From Sulfolobus acidocaldarius SUSAZ (GTDB lineage Archaea; Thermoproteota; Thermoprotei_A; Sulfolobales; Sulfolobaceae), in contig CP006977.1 of the NCBI GenBank assembly GCA_000508305.1, forward strand, positions 1,644,621 through 1,708,620: a DNA stretch of 64,000 nucleotides. The letters run 5' to 3'. Position 1 is the stretch's first letter, and the number at the start of each line of letters is the position of its first letter. The notes under the pieces were generated by a model, which saw only the letters and a program-made list of their open reading frames with translations, made no database searches and was not told the DNA's origin. Positions 8,172 to 17,430 of this stretch are shown piece by piece. Made by a program: the position numbers and the translations under genes.

Positions 8172-9857
8172 ATGGTTGAAGTAATAAGGGATAAAAAGAT
8201 AGTAGTGAAACCAAACCTTACAAATTATGACGAAATATACAGGAATTTTAACTGGAATAACGCTAGAAAAACACTGAATTTTGTGGAAAAGGGAAATGTC
8301 TCAAAGCTCGTTATGGATCTAAATTCTGATGGCAAAGACAAGAGTGGGTTGATATGGATCAGCGAGAAGGGAGATATCAAGAGTTATACATTCCATGACC
8401 TAGAGGTGAAAGCATCACGCTTTGGGGCTGTTTTGAAGGACTCAGGTATTAAACCTGGAGACAGAGTGGTTGTAATGTCTAAAAGGGTACCATCACTGTA
8501 TTTTTCCCTCATGGCTATTGGCATGATTGGGGCAGTCATAGTCCCTATATACTCCACATTCGGTGAGGAGGCAATTAGATATAGAGTTGAGAACAGTGGC
8601 TCTAAGGTGGCAATTTTACATGAATCACTTGCTGATAAGTTTAAGAACATTTCAGGGATAAGGATCTTAAAGACGTCAGAAGAGGGGATAATGAACGAAC
8701 CGAACGTGCATAACATATCATATGTGGAGAGGTCGATAAATGATCCCACGTTGATATTGTACACTTCAGGGACAACTGGAAGACCAAAGGGAATATGGCA
8801 CTCACAGGACATTATGACCTTCTATTACTTCTCTGGTAAATACCACTTTGACATGCATGCACAGGATAAGTTTTGGCACACAGGAGATCCCGCGTGGGTT
8901 GCCGGGTTTGCAGGAGTGTGGACAGCATGGCTCAACAGCATTCCAATAGTGTCTTACGAGGGGAAATTTGACGCAGAGTGCTGGTATTCTAACATAGAGA
9001 GGGTGAAGGTCACTTTAATGTCCACTGCACCAACTGCGATTAGGCTACTGAAAAAGGAGGGTATTGAGCTCGCCAGAAAATTTGATCTCTCCTCAATTAG
9101 GTTCATCCACGCAGGAGGGGAGTATGTTGACCCTGACATAATAAGGTGGAGTATGGAGGTTTTTGGGGTACCAATACATGATGGTTATGGTCAGACCGAG
9201 ACTGCAACTTATGTCATTGCAAACTACATTTCAATGCCCATTAAGATAGGGTCAATGGGCAAACCACTGCCAGGTGTAAAGGCACTTGTAGTGGACGAAA
9301 ATGGTAATCCCCTACCGCCTAACACTAAGGGAATACTGGCATTAGATCCTGACTTTCCGGCTATGGCTAAAGGTATATGGAACGATGAGGAGAGGTGGAG
9401 GAACAGTTTCAAGAATGGTTATTATTTAACAAGTGATATGGGTTATATGGACGAAGACGGTTACTTTTGGTACCTTGGAAGGGCTGATGACATAATAAAG
9501 GTTTCAGGGTACAGGATCAGTCCAGTTGAGATCGAAAGCGTTATAATGACACACCCAGCAGTTGCAGAGTCAGCTGTCATAGGAGTTGAGGACCCAATAA
9601 GGGGATTCAGAATAAAGGCATATATAGTGCTAAAGAAGGACTATTCTCCGTCAGATGAGTTGAAGAACGAAATAATCAACCACGTAAGAGTTAAGCTAGG
9701 AGCTCACGTTGTTCCTAGGGAGGTGGAGATTGTGAAAGAGTTGCCACATACTCTGAGTGGTAAGACCATGAGGAGGGTGTTGAGAGCAATTGAGAGTGGT
9801 TCACAACTAGGAGATGTAAGTACACTTGAGAATCCAGAGACGGTGAAGAGGGAATGA
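8172..9857 (+). CDS. Acyl-CoA synthetase (AMP-forming)
   Basis: This 561-residue adenylate-forming enzyme activates a carboxylic acid with ATP and CoA. Core motifs are all present: the phosphate loop LYTSGTTGRPKG near residue 200, DGYGQTET near 340, the SDMGYMDEDGYFWYLGRADD hinge region near 420, and the C-terminal catalytic lysine in LSGKTMRR near 530. It resembles the acetyl/propionyl/medium-chain acyl-CoA synthetases; specificity cannot be read. The enoyl-CoA hydratase follows 69 bases later and a molybdenum hydroxylase after that, so a CoA-ester degradation route is likely. Confidence 0.9.
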   Translation: MVEVIRDKKIVVKPNLTNYDEIYRNFNWNNARKTLNFVEKGNVSKLVMDLNSDGKDKSGLIWISEKGDIKSYTFHDLEVKASRFGAVLKDSGIKPGDRVVVMSKRVPSLYFSLMAIGMIGAVIVPIYSTFGEEAIRYRVENSGSKVAILHESLADKFKNISGIRILKTSEEGIMNEPNVHNISYVERSINDPTLILYTSGTTGRPKGIWHSQDIMTFYYFSGKYHFDMHAQDKFWHTGDPAWVAGFAGVWTAWLNSIPIVSYEGKFDAECWYSNIERVKVTLMSTAPTAIRLLKKEGIELARKFDLSSIRFIHAGGEYVDPDIIRWSMEVFGVPIHDGYGQTETATYVIANYISMPIKIGSMGKPLPGVKALVVDENGNPLPPNTKGILALDPDFPAMAKGIWNDEERWRNSFKNGYYLTSDMGYMDEDGYFWYLGRADDIIKVSGYRISPVEIESVIMTHPAVAESAVIGVEDPIRGFRIKAYIVLKKDYSPSDELKNEIINHVRVKLGAHVVPREVEIVKELPHTLSGKTMRRVLRAIESGSQLGDVSTLENPETVKRE

Positions 9858-9926
9858 ACATAATAAATTAATGAGATTAAGGATAAAAATTTAAATCTAT
9901 AACAAAAATATTTGGTGGTGAAATAA

Positions 9927-10691
9927 ATGATTAAGGTGGAGTTGGATAAAGAAAATAGGATAGGTAAGGTACTAATTGATAGACAAGAGAAAATGAACGC
10001 CATAACTGTGAGTATGAGGAGAGAGATAGGAGAGAGAATACTAGAACTAGAGAAGTCACCGGACGTGAGAGTAATTATTGTGAGAGGGTTAGGAGGGAAG
10101 GCTTTCAGTTCCGGTGGCGACGTAAGTGAGTTCCTCTCCCTGACTCCAGAAACTCTTATTGACTGGGGAGAAGATCTTTCCAGTTCAGAGAGGATAACCA
10201 AACCTGTAATAGCCTCTATTGATGGCTATACATTTGGCGCTGGTTTAGAACTTGCGCTATCATGCGATATAAGGATTGCGACTCCAAGAAGTGAGTTCGG
10301 ATTACCAGAGATAAGATTGGGCATGGTACCTGCAAGCGGTGGAATAACAAGGTTGGTTAAAGTACTAGGGCTCTCTAGGGCTACGTATATGCTCATGTTA
10401 GGGAAGAGGATCGATTCTCAACTTGCCTATCAGTGGGGTATAGTCCACGAGATAGTGGACGTAGAGAAGCTAGACGAAAGGACATATGAAGTTGCTAAGG
10501 AATTAGCTGGTCTTTCACCTCTAGCCTTAAAGGCACTGAAGAAAGTGTTACACGAGATAGCTGATTCACCAATGTATGTTGGATACGATATTGAGAGGAA
10601 AACCTTCGGATTGTTGAAGTACAGTGGAGATTTCAAAGAGGGGGTAGATGCATTCCTGAATAAGAGGAAGCCAAATTTTGACGGTAAATAG
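9927..10691 (+). CDS. Enoyl-CoA hydratase/isomerase family protein
   Basis: This 254-residue crotonase-fold protein should hydrate an enoyl-CoA. The oxyanion-hole segments KAFSSGGDVSEF and GYTFGAGLELALSCDI are present, and both catalytic Glu residues are kept (in GLELA and in FGLPEIRLG). A clear ribosome site ggtggtga at 9913-9920 supports the ATG at 9927. Two bases separate its stop from the next gene. Likely a step in beta-oxidation or ring-cleavage product degradation. Confidence 0.9.
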   Translation: MIKVELDKENRIGKVLIDRQEKMNAITVSMRREIGERILELEKSPDVRVIIVRGLGGKAFSSGGDVSEFLSLTPETLIDWGEDLSSSERITKPVIASIDGYTFGAGLELALSCDIRIATPRSEFGLPEIRLGMVPASGGITRLVKVLGLSRATYMLMLGKRIDSQLAYQWGIVHEIVDVEKLDERTYEVAKELAGLSPLALKALKKVLHEIADSPMYVGYDIERKTFGLLKYSGDFKEGVDAFLNKRKPNFDGK

Positions 10692-10693
10692 CC

Positions 10694-12970
10694 ATGTTTA
10701 AAGAAGGACTGAGGTTCGTCAAGGGAGAGGGAAGTTACATCGATGATATGATAATAAAAGAGTACAAAAATCATCTATACGTTTCAATACTCAGATCTCC
10801 GTATGCACATGCGCTTATAAAGAAAATAGATTACAGTGACGCTTCTAGAGCAGGTGTTAAAGTCATCACGTTTAAAGACCTCATGAACTTTTTAAGCCCA
10901 TTTCCCCTTTCTCTAGATACGAAAGTAGAGTACTATCCCATTGCCAGGGATAAGGCTGTGTATTACGGTGAACCGGTAGCACTGGTAATAGCCAAGGACC
11001 AATATGAGGCTGAGGACGCCAAAGAACTCATTCAGGTAGACTATGAGCCTATTAGACCTGTAGTTACCATAGAGGATTCACTGAAAAGCGAACCGATCCA
11101 TCCTCAAGTAAAATCAAATATAGTGTTAAATAAAACTTTCACTTTTGGTGACTTTCAGTACGAATCAGAGAAGTCAGAGGTAGTTGTTGAAAATAAGTTG
11201 AAGTTCCCCAGATATAGCTGTTCACCACTAGAGACATATGAGGTGTTTGCAAGATATGACGGGGATAAATATGAGATATACTCCAACTTTCAAGGACCGT
11301 ACTCAATTCACTATCTGCTCACAAAGGCGTTGAGAGCTGATATTTTACTGAAAGGACCAAGAGATATCGGAGGTTCTTTCGGTATAAAGAGCGCGATTTA
11401 CCCTTACATGGCGTTAATTGCATCGGCTAGTCGTGTAATAGGGAGACCATTACTGTGGAGGGAGACGAGGTCAGAACACGTTATTGCGAGCTCTGCAGGA
11501 GCTGAAAGGGAGTCTGTGGTAAAAGTTTACGGTAATAGGAGTGGGAAAATAAACGCAATTGAGATCAAAGCCATTGATAACTTGGGTGCCTATCCTAGAC
11601 CGCCAGAGCCAGGAAACCTGTTGAGGAACCACGGCAACCTAACAGGAGCTTATGACATTAAATCCATGAAGGTGAACTACATGGCAGTTTTAACTAATAC
11701 TATTCCTACCGGTCTGAATAGAGGCTACGGTGCTCCCCACTTGTATACAGCTATTGAGACAACAATTGATATGTTCGCGGATGAGATAAAGATGGATCCA
11801 CTAGACGTTAGGATGAAGAATGTTATAAAGGACGAGTACTATGAAACGGCTTCTGGTGGTAAGTATAGGTCGTTCAGCTGTTATAAAGTGTTGAGGAGGA
11901 TGAAGGAGGTATATGATGAATTTAGTGCTGATGCAGAGATGGAGAGGGCTAAAGGTAAGAGAATTGGAGTAGGAGTCTCCCTGATAATTGAGCCCTCTGG
12001 GACAAATATTGGCTACCTGGATTTAGCCAGAGAGTCATCAGACTTCTTACCTAAGTCCTCAGCACAAGACGTTGTAATGGTCTATATTGACCTTTACGGA
12101 AAAGTTAAGGTTTTTGTGAACGGGAGTAATGAAGGTCAAGGTCATGAGACTATAATATCGGAACAAGTATCAAGGAGATTAGGTGTAAAACCTCAGGACG
12201 TAGACGTGATATATAGGACAGACACAGAGAGACCTTGGGCTGTTTCCTCTGGGACATATTCCAGCAGATTTGCGCCCATAGTCATGGAAGCCTTAAATAG
12301 GGCTCTGGAGAGTTTAGAGGACAAGCTGTTGTTGGCTGCCTCTGAGCTCTTAGGAGTCCAAAAGAGCTCCCTAAAGATAAAGGAGGGAAAAGTCACCACT
12401 GTGACTGAAGATAAATCCATATCCTTAAGGCAATTGGTTGGAATATTCCACTGGGACCCCATAAAACTCAGAAATACTGAGCAAGGGTTAGTTGCTGTAG
12501 GTCACTTCCAATCACCCTATGCCAACGACCTCAAAGAGGGCAAAATAAACTCTTCAATATCATATGGGTGTATGGGTCAGGTGGTGGAGGTTGAAATTGG
12601 AGAGACCGAAATGCCATCTATTAGGAGGGCTTATGTTATACATGACGCGGGGAAGATACTTAATGAGAAAATTGCAGAGGGACAAATAGTAGGGGCATCA
12701 TTTCAAGGTGTCGAGGTCTCACTTTTTTCTTCACTCGAGTATAATGAAGATGGTATTCCTGTATCCCAAAACTTCAGTGACTATCTTGTATTGACAGCCA
12801 TGGAGTCACCTAACATAGAGGTTCAGCATATTACGAGTGATCCCAATCATGTAGCTGGATTGGGGGAAGGAGGAATAATAAGCATGCCACCTGCAATAAT
12901 AAACGCACTGAGGAAGGTAATTAAGATCAGCACTATCCCTGCCCTGAGAGAAATCACCGGTTCGAAATAA
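10694..12970 (+). CDS. Xanthine dehydrogenase/aldehyde oxidase family, molybdenum-binding large subunit
   Basis: This 758-residue protein has the N-terminal alpha/beta hammerhead domain followed by the molybdopterin-binding domains of the CO dehydrogenase/xanthine oxidase family, which hydroxylate aldehydes, N-heterocycles or (in reverse) reduce hydroxybenzoyl-CoA. Cofactor motifs visible are GGSFGIK near 231, NRGYGAP near 344, EGQGHET near 481 and the catalytic Glu in GLGEGG near 732. The length is typical. Odd point: the FAD-binding and [2Fe-2S] subunits that normally accompany it are not beside it in this window, so it must borrow them from elsewhere or act with other partners. It is probably in one transcript with the hydratase. 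Confidence 0.87.
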   Translation: MFKEGLRFVKGEGSYIDDMIIKEYKNHLYVSILRSPYAHALIKKIDYSDASRAGVKVITFKDLMNFLSPFPLSLDTKVEYYPIARDKAVYYGEPVALVIAKDQYEAEDAKELIQVDYEPIRPVVTIEDSLKSEPIHPQVKSNIVLNKTFTFGDFQYESEKSEVVVENKLKFPRYSCSPLETYEVFARYDGDKYEIYSNFQGPYSIHYLLTKALRADILLKGPRDIGGSFGIKSAIYPYMALIASASRVIGRPLLWRETRSEHVIASSAGAERESVVKVYGNRSGKINAIEIKAIDNLGAYPRPPEPGNLLRNHGNLTGAYDIKSMKVNYMAVLTNTIPTGLNRGYGAPHLYTAIETTIDMFADEIKMDPLDVRMKNVIKDEYYETASGGKYRSFSCYKVLRRMKEVYDEFSADAEMERAKGKRIGVGVSLIIEPSGTNIGYLDLARESSDFLPKSSAQDVVMVYIDLYGKVKVFVNGSNEGQGHETIISEQVSRRLGVKPQDVDVIYRTDTERPWAVSSGTYSSRFAPIVMEALNRALESLEDKLLLAASELLGVQKSSLKIKEGKVTTVTEDKSISLRQLVGIFHWDPIKLRNTEQGLVAVGHFQSPYANDLKEGKINSSISYGCMGQVVEVEIGETEMPSIRRAYVIHDAGKILNEKIAEGQIVGASFQGVEVSLFSSLEYNEDGIPVSQNFSDYLVLTAMESPNIEVQHITSDPNHVAGLGEGGIISMPPAIINALRKVIKISTIPALREITGSK

Positions 12971-13064
12971 TCTCCTAAGTCTTGATTAGTGGAGAATGAC
13001 GTTACCCTTAGTGAGTAATCTAGATTATTGTTGTTAGAAAAATAATTTAGGATGTTTTAGTTAG

Positions 13065-13111
13065 CTGACTTCCTCACCGCCTTGAAAGGCGAGGCTTTCC
13101 TTCTTTTGTAA
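13065..13111 (-). repeat. 47-base hairpin repeat, IS200/IS605-like end (copy 1)
   Basis: The 47 bases match 29330-29376 at 42 positions. They hold a hairpin (cgcctt / aaggcg) flanked by ctgacttcctc and ctttccttcttttgtaa. On the minus strand it reads as the conserved end of Sulfolobus TnpB-type elements. No tnpB is next to it. It lies 95 bases after the stop of the molybdenum hydroxylase gene. Confidence 0.6.
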
Positions 13112-13353
13112 TCTCATCTGCACTCTTCATCCTTAAAGGAGGTAAAGCCCTTATAATACACTCAATAGACTCTTGTACTTAGACCTTTCGAAGAGAGATA
13201 GACAAGTTATTGTTAAAACGAGGAGTAGATTGGTTTTGATAAGGAGAAAAGTGTTTTTGCTTGAAATCTAAATTATATTAATCTATGGTCCGTCTTGAGG
13301 TGATACCCGTTTAACAAAACATTTTTGTAAAATTAAATCTTTATCATATAATA

Positions 13354-13361
13354 TTTATATA
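13354..13361 (+). promoter_or_regulatory. TATA box of the 13.4-kb transporter gene
   Basis: The run tttatata at 13354-13361 predicts transcription from about 13384. That lies 100 bases before the first ATG of the transporter but just before 33 open codons that continue its reading frame; see the finding on a damaged or unusual start. Confidence 0.45.
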
Positions 13362-13484
13362 TTTGATCATTTCGAATTATTTAGGTGATCAAAGTTAAGC
13401 TCTGAAAGGACAAAGGTTATAAATGACGCTATAAGTTACCTGGTTGAGAAATATACTCCAAAGGGAAACTATATAGGTTTTTTA

Positions 13485-14759
13485 ATGCTTGCAGCAATAT
13501 TTGTCGATATTTATGATTTCCTTGCAATATCCTTCGTTCTTCCCTATATAAAGTCTACATTTAATCCGTCACCAATCCTCCTCTCAGTTGTTGCTGCTGG
13601 TATACAAATAGGTGCTGTTGTAGGTGCAGCAGTTGGTGGTTGGATAACTGATAAGTTGGGAAGAAGGACAGCATTTATGCTTACTATCTCGATGATGACC
13701 ATATTAGGAATAGGGCAGGCTTTCTCACCAGACATCATAACACTGACTATACTTAGAGTCTTGATAGGATTTCCATTAGGGATGGACTTCGCAGTAGGCT
13801 TTGCATATATCTCGGAATACTTGAAGAGGGGAAGGAGAGAGGTCATAGGGAGCAGCTGGCAAGTCTATGCAGGAGCCTCAGAGGTTGCGGCAATCCTCGT
13901 AGTTCTAGCCATGACAGTTGGAGGTCTACCCCATGATCTAATATGGAGGGTTGCATTAGGTTTAGGCGGAGTATTCTCTTTAATAATAGCTATTCTCAGG
14001 TCTAGATTACCTGAAACCGCAATATGGCTTATCGCTAATGGTAAATTCACTCAGGCTAAGAAATTAGTTAAAGAGGTCTATGGTGAAGATCTATTAATGT
14101 TGCCCGACCAAGACTTAGAAGTGGAGAAGCCTACGCTATCAAAGTTCCTTAATGTAATGAGTAAAGACAGGATAAGATTAAGAGGTATTATATCGTCATG
14201 GGTCCAGAATTTCGCCCTTTCAGCTGAATTCTACACCTTTACATTCTATGTTCCTATTATACTTCAGCTTTTAGCTGTCTCTAACCCAGTTCACGTGCAG
14301 CTCATAACCTTAGCCATCTACGTTGTAGCTGTAATTTCAGCATTCATTGGCTCATACTATCTTATACCAAGGGTAGGTCTAAGGAAGACGACAGTATACG
14401 GTTTTGCATTCACTTTCTCCTCCTTACTTTTAGCAGCATTTGGAGTATACGCAAGAGAGCTCATACTTGTGGCAGTGGCAGCTGCGATAATGCAGTGGGG
14501 TCACTACTGGGACTCCCTAGCAGAGCCTGTTGTTGCTAACATAGTAACACCCACAAAATACAGGGGTTTAGCCAGTGGCACTGCTTACGCATTTCTAAAA
14601 GCCGCAGCAGTACTAAGTATTTTGGCATTCCCTCTAGTTTCAACATCAATTGGTCTGTTTGGCGCAACATTGATGAGTAGTATGTTTGCACTCTTAGGCT
14701 TAATCTCAGCAATATTCATAATGCCTGAGGTATATAATAAAGTATTCCAAGAGGACTGA
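13485..14759 (+). CDS. MFS transporter, possibly with damaged 5' end
   Basis: From the first ATG the product has 424 residues and about 12 membrane spans, with the loop signature TDKLGRRTAF after span 2 and PETAIWL after span 6, as in the metabolite/H+ and phosphate symporter groups. The frame stays open 32 codons further upstream, to a stop at 13386, and codes for a hydrophilic leader (SERTKVINDAISYLVEKYTP) that looks like a normal N-terminus for this family, yet it contains no ATG, GTG or TTG. A GTG at 13385, where the TATA box predicts the transcript start, is in another frame and ends after six codons. Either the start is non-standard or a one-base frameshift broke the gene. The shikimate/quinate dehydrogenase-like gene follows 89 bases later. 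Confidence 0.8.
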   Translation: MLAAIFVDIYDFLAISFVLPYIKSTFNPSPILLSVVAAGIQIGAVVGAAVGGWITDKLGRRTAFMLTISMMTILGIGQAFSPDIITLTILRVLIGFPLGMDFAVGFAYISEYLKRGRREVIGSSWQVYAGASEVAAILVVLAMTVGGLPHDLIWRVALGLGGVFSLIIAILRSRLPETAIWLIANGKFTQAKKLVKEVYGEDLLMLPDQDLEVEKPTLSKFLNVMSKDRIRLRGIISSWVQNFALSAEFYTFTFYVPIILQLLAVSNPVHVQLITLAIYVVAVISAFIGSYYLIPRVGLRKTTVYGFAFTFSSLLLAAFGVYARELILVAVAAAIMQWGHYWDSLAEPVVANIVTPTKYRGLASGTAYAFLKAAAVLSILAFPLVSTSIGLFGATLMSSMFALLGLISAIFIMPEVYNKVFQED

Positions 14760-14848
14760 GTGAGAGTGATAAGGAATTTATACATGTTTTTTATTCACAT
14801 TTTTATTTACTTGAATGTTTCACTTCCTTACAGGAGATGAGGTTTTAA

Positions 14849-15646
14849 ATGTCGATAGAGATAGACAATTACACGAGGCTCTTTGGTCTCATTGGGGAGA
14901 ATATCCATTACACCATATCCCCGGCGATTCACAATTACGTATTTCAAAGACTCGGTATTAACGCAGTGTACTTGAGCTTTGATATAAAGAGGGATAAGTT
15001 TAATGTCGTAATGCCTGGCTTATTAGGAGTTGCCCAGGGGTTAAATGTTGGTATTCCCTACAAACAGAGAATGGTGAAGTTCTTAAAGGATTTATCAGAT
15101 GAGGCGAAGACTATAGGAGCTGTTAATGTAATTCATGAGCTTAAGGGCTACAATACTGATTATACAGCGTTTTATACCCTTGTCGAGGAAAGGGCTCCAG
15201 AGAGGGTTGAGACTTGTACAGTTTTTGGGGCAGGGGGAGCTGGGAGAAGTAGTATCGTAGCATTAGGTAAGCTCTTTGGCTGTAGGATCAACATTTTAGA
15301 CATTGTAGATAGGAGTGATACTGAGGCTGAATTTAGGAATGAGGGGTTTAATGTTAAATTTGTGAGCTCTTGTGGTAACTCTGATATTGTTGTGAACGCT
15401 ACACCAAACCCTGACTTTGTACCTGATCATTGTATTAACAGTAAATTGGTTATTGACTGGGTGTATTCCCCTGTAAATACCTCCTTGATTATTAGGGCTA
15501 AAAGGGAAGGAATTAGGACTGTCAATGGTTTAGAGATACTAATTAAACAAGCTGTATTAGGTGAAAGGATATGGTTTGGAAGGTCTATTGAGGAAGAGGA
15601 AATAAGTAAGTACCTTTACGAGAAGAAACTGGTGAGAGTGGAATAA
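14849..15646 (+). CDS. Shikimate/quinate dehydrogenase-like protein (AroE family)
   Basis: This 265-residue protein has the two AroE domains: an N-terminal substrate domain with TISPAIHN (usual SxSPxxHN, first Ser replaced by Thr), NVGIPYK (usual NVTxPxK, Thr replaced by Gly, catalytic Lys kept), GAVNVI and GYNTDY with the catalytic Asp, then a Rossmann domain with GAGGAGRS. It would oxidise or reduce shikimate or quinate with NAD(P). It stands alone, away from other aromatic amino acid genes, next to a transporter, so a catabolic role on quinate or shikimate is as likely as biosynthesis. The two substrate-site changes support a non-housekeeping role, but that is inference. Confidence 0.82.
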   Translation: MSIEIDNYTRLFGLIGENIHYTISPAIHNYVFQRLGINAVYLSFDIKRDKFNVVMPGLLGVAQGLNVGIPYKQRMVKFLKDLSDEAKTIGAVNVIHELKGYNTDYTAFYTLVEERAPERVETCTVFGAGGAGRSSIVALGKLFGCRINILDIVDRSDTEAEFRNEGFNVKFVSSCGNSDIVVNATPNPDFVPDHCINSKLVIDWVYSPVNTSLIIRAKREGIRTVNGLEILIKQAVLGERIWFGRSIEEEEISKYLYEKKLVRVE

Positions 15647-15787
15647 TTCGCCAACGCTTTTTGGCTTAATTATTGAATTTAATGTCTAAACTTAAACCTA
15701 ATACCTAACCAAAAAAGCTATTTTTCTAATCTTATCAAGCTAGTGACGTACCCATGTTTGTCATGCATGTATACTATGTTTTCCCTG

Positions 15788-16522
15788 TCAGATGTTTATT
15801 ACAGAGATTTGATAAGCCCATATTATTGACAAGATGGACAGTAATGCAATGAAGAGGGAGTCTCGCTTTACTCCTTTCTTACCTAACCTAGCTAACTCTT
15901 TCATAGAACCTAATTTTTGTCCTGGTCTGATGAAACGTAAAGACGGTTCTATCAGTGATAATAGCAGTAGTGGAACCTTAAAGACGTATAAGCTTAGGAA
16001 AACCAGTATAATTACCGAAATTACCCATGCCTCTTGAACAACTCCTTTACTTAACTTTCTGAAAGGTATCTTGTACTCCACATAAAGTGCACCAACTAAA
16101 ATGTACAGTATCCAATATAATGATGGGAGCAAGAAGGAGTTGTAGACAAATATGTTCCAAACTATGGACAGTGACGATAAAAATGTAGTACCTAAGACAT
16201 TCCCCCACATTGTGTTCCTAAAATAATATAACGCAAATGTCAACAATATCAGGGAAATAGGAAGGATAAGGAGAATTGACTGTTTTATGAAGAGATAGGG
16301 TATTGACGCCAAGATAATTAAAATATAGTCCACTTTACTGAGTTTAAGTACCATAACCTTAGGTTGTAAATGTTCTAGGATAGGTAATGTATAGGCTAGT
16401 ATAGGTATCAAGATTATCGTCCTAAAGAAATTTAAATTATAAAAAGGGATTAATGAGACTACATAAGACATGATCCCAACGACATAGAGGGCGTGGTTCC
16501 TGACCTTCCTATGAGAACTCAT
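15788..16522 (-). CDS. Polytopic membrane protein of unknown function
   Basis: This 244-residue protein has about seven or eight predicted membrane spans and few charged residues. The only soluble stretch is near residues 190-222 and is basic (RFIRPGQKLGSMKELARLG), ending in a last span, a pattern that faintly recalls YwiC/UbiA-like integral proteins, but no catalytic Asp motif of prenyltransferases is visible. It stands alone, with the next gene on the other strand. Confidence 0.6.
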   Translation of the reverse strand: MSSHRKVRNHALYVVGIMSYVVSLIPFYNLNFFRTIILIPILAYTLPILEHLQPKVMVLKLSKVDYILIILASIPYLFIKQSILLILPISLILLTFALYYFRNTMWGNVLGTTFLSSLSIVWNIFVYNSFLLPSLYWILYILVGALYVEYKIPFRKLSKGVVQEAWVISVIILVFLSLYVFKVPLLLLSLIEPSLRFIRPGQKLGSMKELARLGKKGVKRDSLFIALLSILSIIWAYQISVINI

Positions 16523-16781
16523 AGCGACATGATAAATCTATAAGGGTAAAAAGATGTAACCTAAATGTTAAGGGAGTGGTAGTTAAAATTCATGAAAAAC
16601 TTACGAATCAACCATGTTTAATAATATTGGTCTAAGGGGAGCTTGAAAGTTTTTCACTTTCAGTTAAAATTTCACCTATATGACAAAATATACACATGGC
16701 TAAGATATTACTTAGAGTTAAGTACCTCACGACATTTCATCATAGTCATTAACATTAGAGACTGAAGAATCAAAATATTTC
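16523..16781. other. Intergenic stretch without visible gene
   Basis: The divergent gap runs from 16523 to 16835. The left part shows no open frame or repeat I can support; the right end holds the promoter of the hemerythrin operon. Confidence 0.4.
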
Positions 16782-16812
16782 ACCCTTAAAATTTAGGGTT
16801 TCTTAATATATA
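16782..16812 (+). promoter_or_regulatory. Promoter of the hemerythrin/NnrS operon with upstream palindrome
   Basis: The TATA-like cttaatatata lies at 16802-16812, about 28 bases before the ATG at 16836. Directly before it is acccttaaaatttagggt (16782-16799), an imperfect 18-bp palindrome that covers the place of the B-recognition element. A factor bound there would be expected to block or help TFB, so this is a candidate operator. Confidence 0.45.
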
Positions 16813-16835
16813 CAATTCAACACTAACATAAAGTC

Positions 16836-17426
16836 ATGTGGAAAGAAGAAATAAAGGAGGAACATTCGATAATATTAAAGGCTACTAAGTCCCTTTTGTT
16901 CTCCGCTGCTCTAAGTCTTCTATATAAAGACCATAAGTACTTAGACTTCGCACTGGATTTTTATCAAGACTTCTATGAAAACTTTGTGATAAACTGCCAT
17001 AATAAGAAAGAGGAAAGGATATCCTCACTTATCAACTTTGATGATACTGTAAGGGATCATGCTGAGATAAAGAAGATTGCCCTCAGAGCATTCAGTGATA
17101 CAGAAAGAATAGGTGAATTCTCAATAGTAATGATGAACCATGTGGTTGAGGAAGAAAACAAATGGTTAAGTAACGTAAATGGTGATTTTGAGGAGGTTAT
17201 GGAAGAAGTTGAAAAAGATATAGGAGAGGAAGTGCATAAACACTATGTAAAGAGTGTGGAAAAACTTTATAGCAGTATTACGACCAAGTTCCCAATCCTG
17301 GACATTTTACAAGTAACTCCCACCACTAGTAAACTTGTCGTGATTACAAGATTTCCTCCAGAGAAAATTTTCAAATTAAGACGTAAGGCTAAGATAGGAA
17401 ATGAAATATGGGTAGCAGAGGTGTAA
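16836..17426 (+). CDS. Hemerythrin-like (HHE) protein
   Basis: This 196-residue, mostly helical protein has an N-terminal EEIKEEHSIILKA helix, a CHNKKEER segment, a DHAEIKK helix and a MNHVVEEENKWL helix, which together give the His/Glu pattern of hemerythrin-type di-iron four-helix bundles (about residues 1-125). The C-terminal 60 residues hold a short beta segment ending EIWVAEV that resembles the end of a DUF2249 domain. Such proteins bind O2 or NO, or repair iron centres. It is first in a five-gene operon, with the next gene four bases on. Confidence 0.7.
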   Translation: MWKEEIKEEHSIILKATKSLLFSAALSLLYKDHKYLDFALDFYQDFYENFVINCHNKKEERISSLINFDDTVRDHAEIKKIALRAFSDTERIGEFSIVMMNHVVEEENKWLSNVNGDFEEVMEEVEKDIGEEVHKHYVKSVEKLYSSITTKFPILDILQVTPTTSKLVVITRFPPEKIFKLRRKAKIGNEIWVAEV

Positions 17427-17430
17427 AGAA

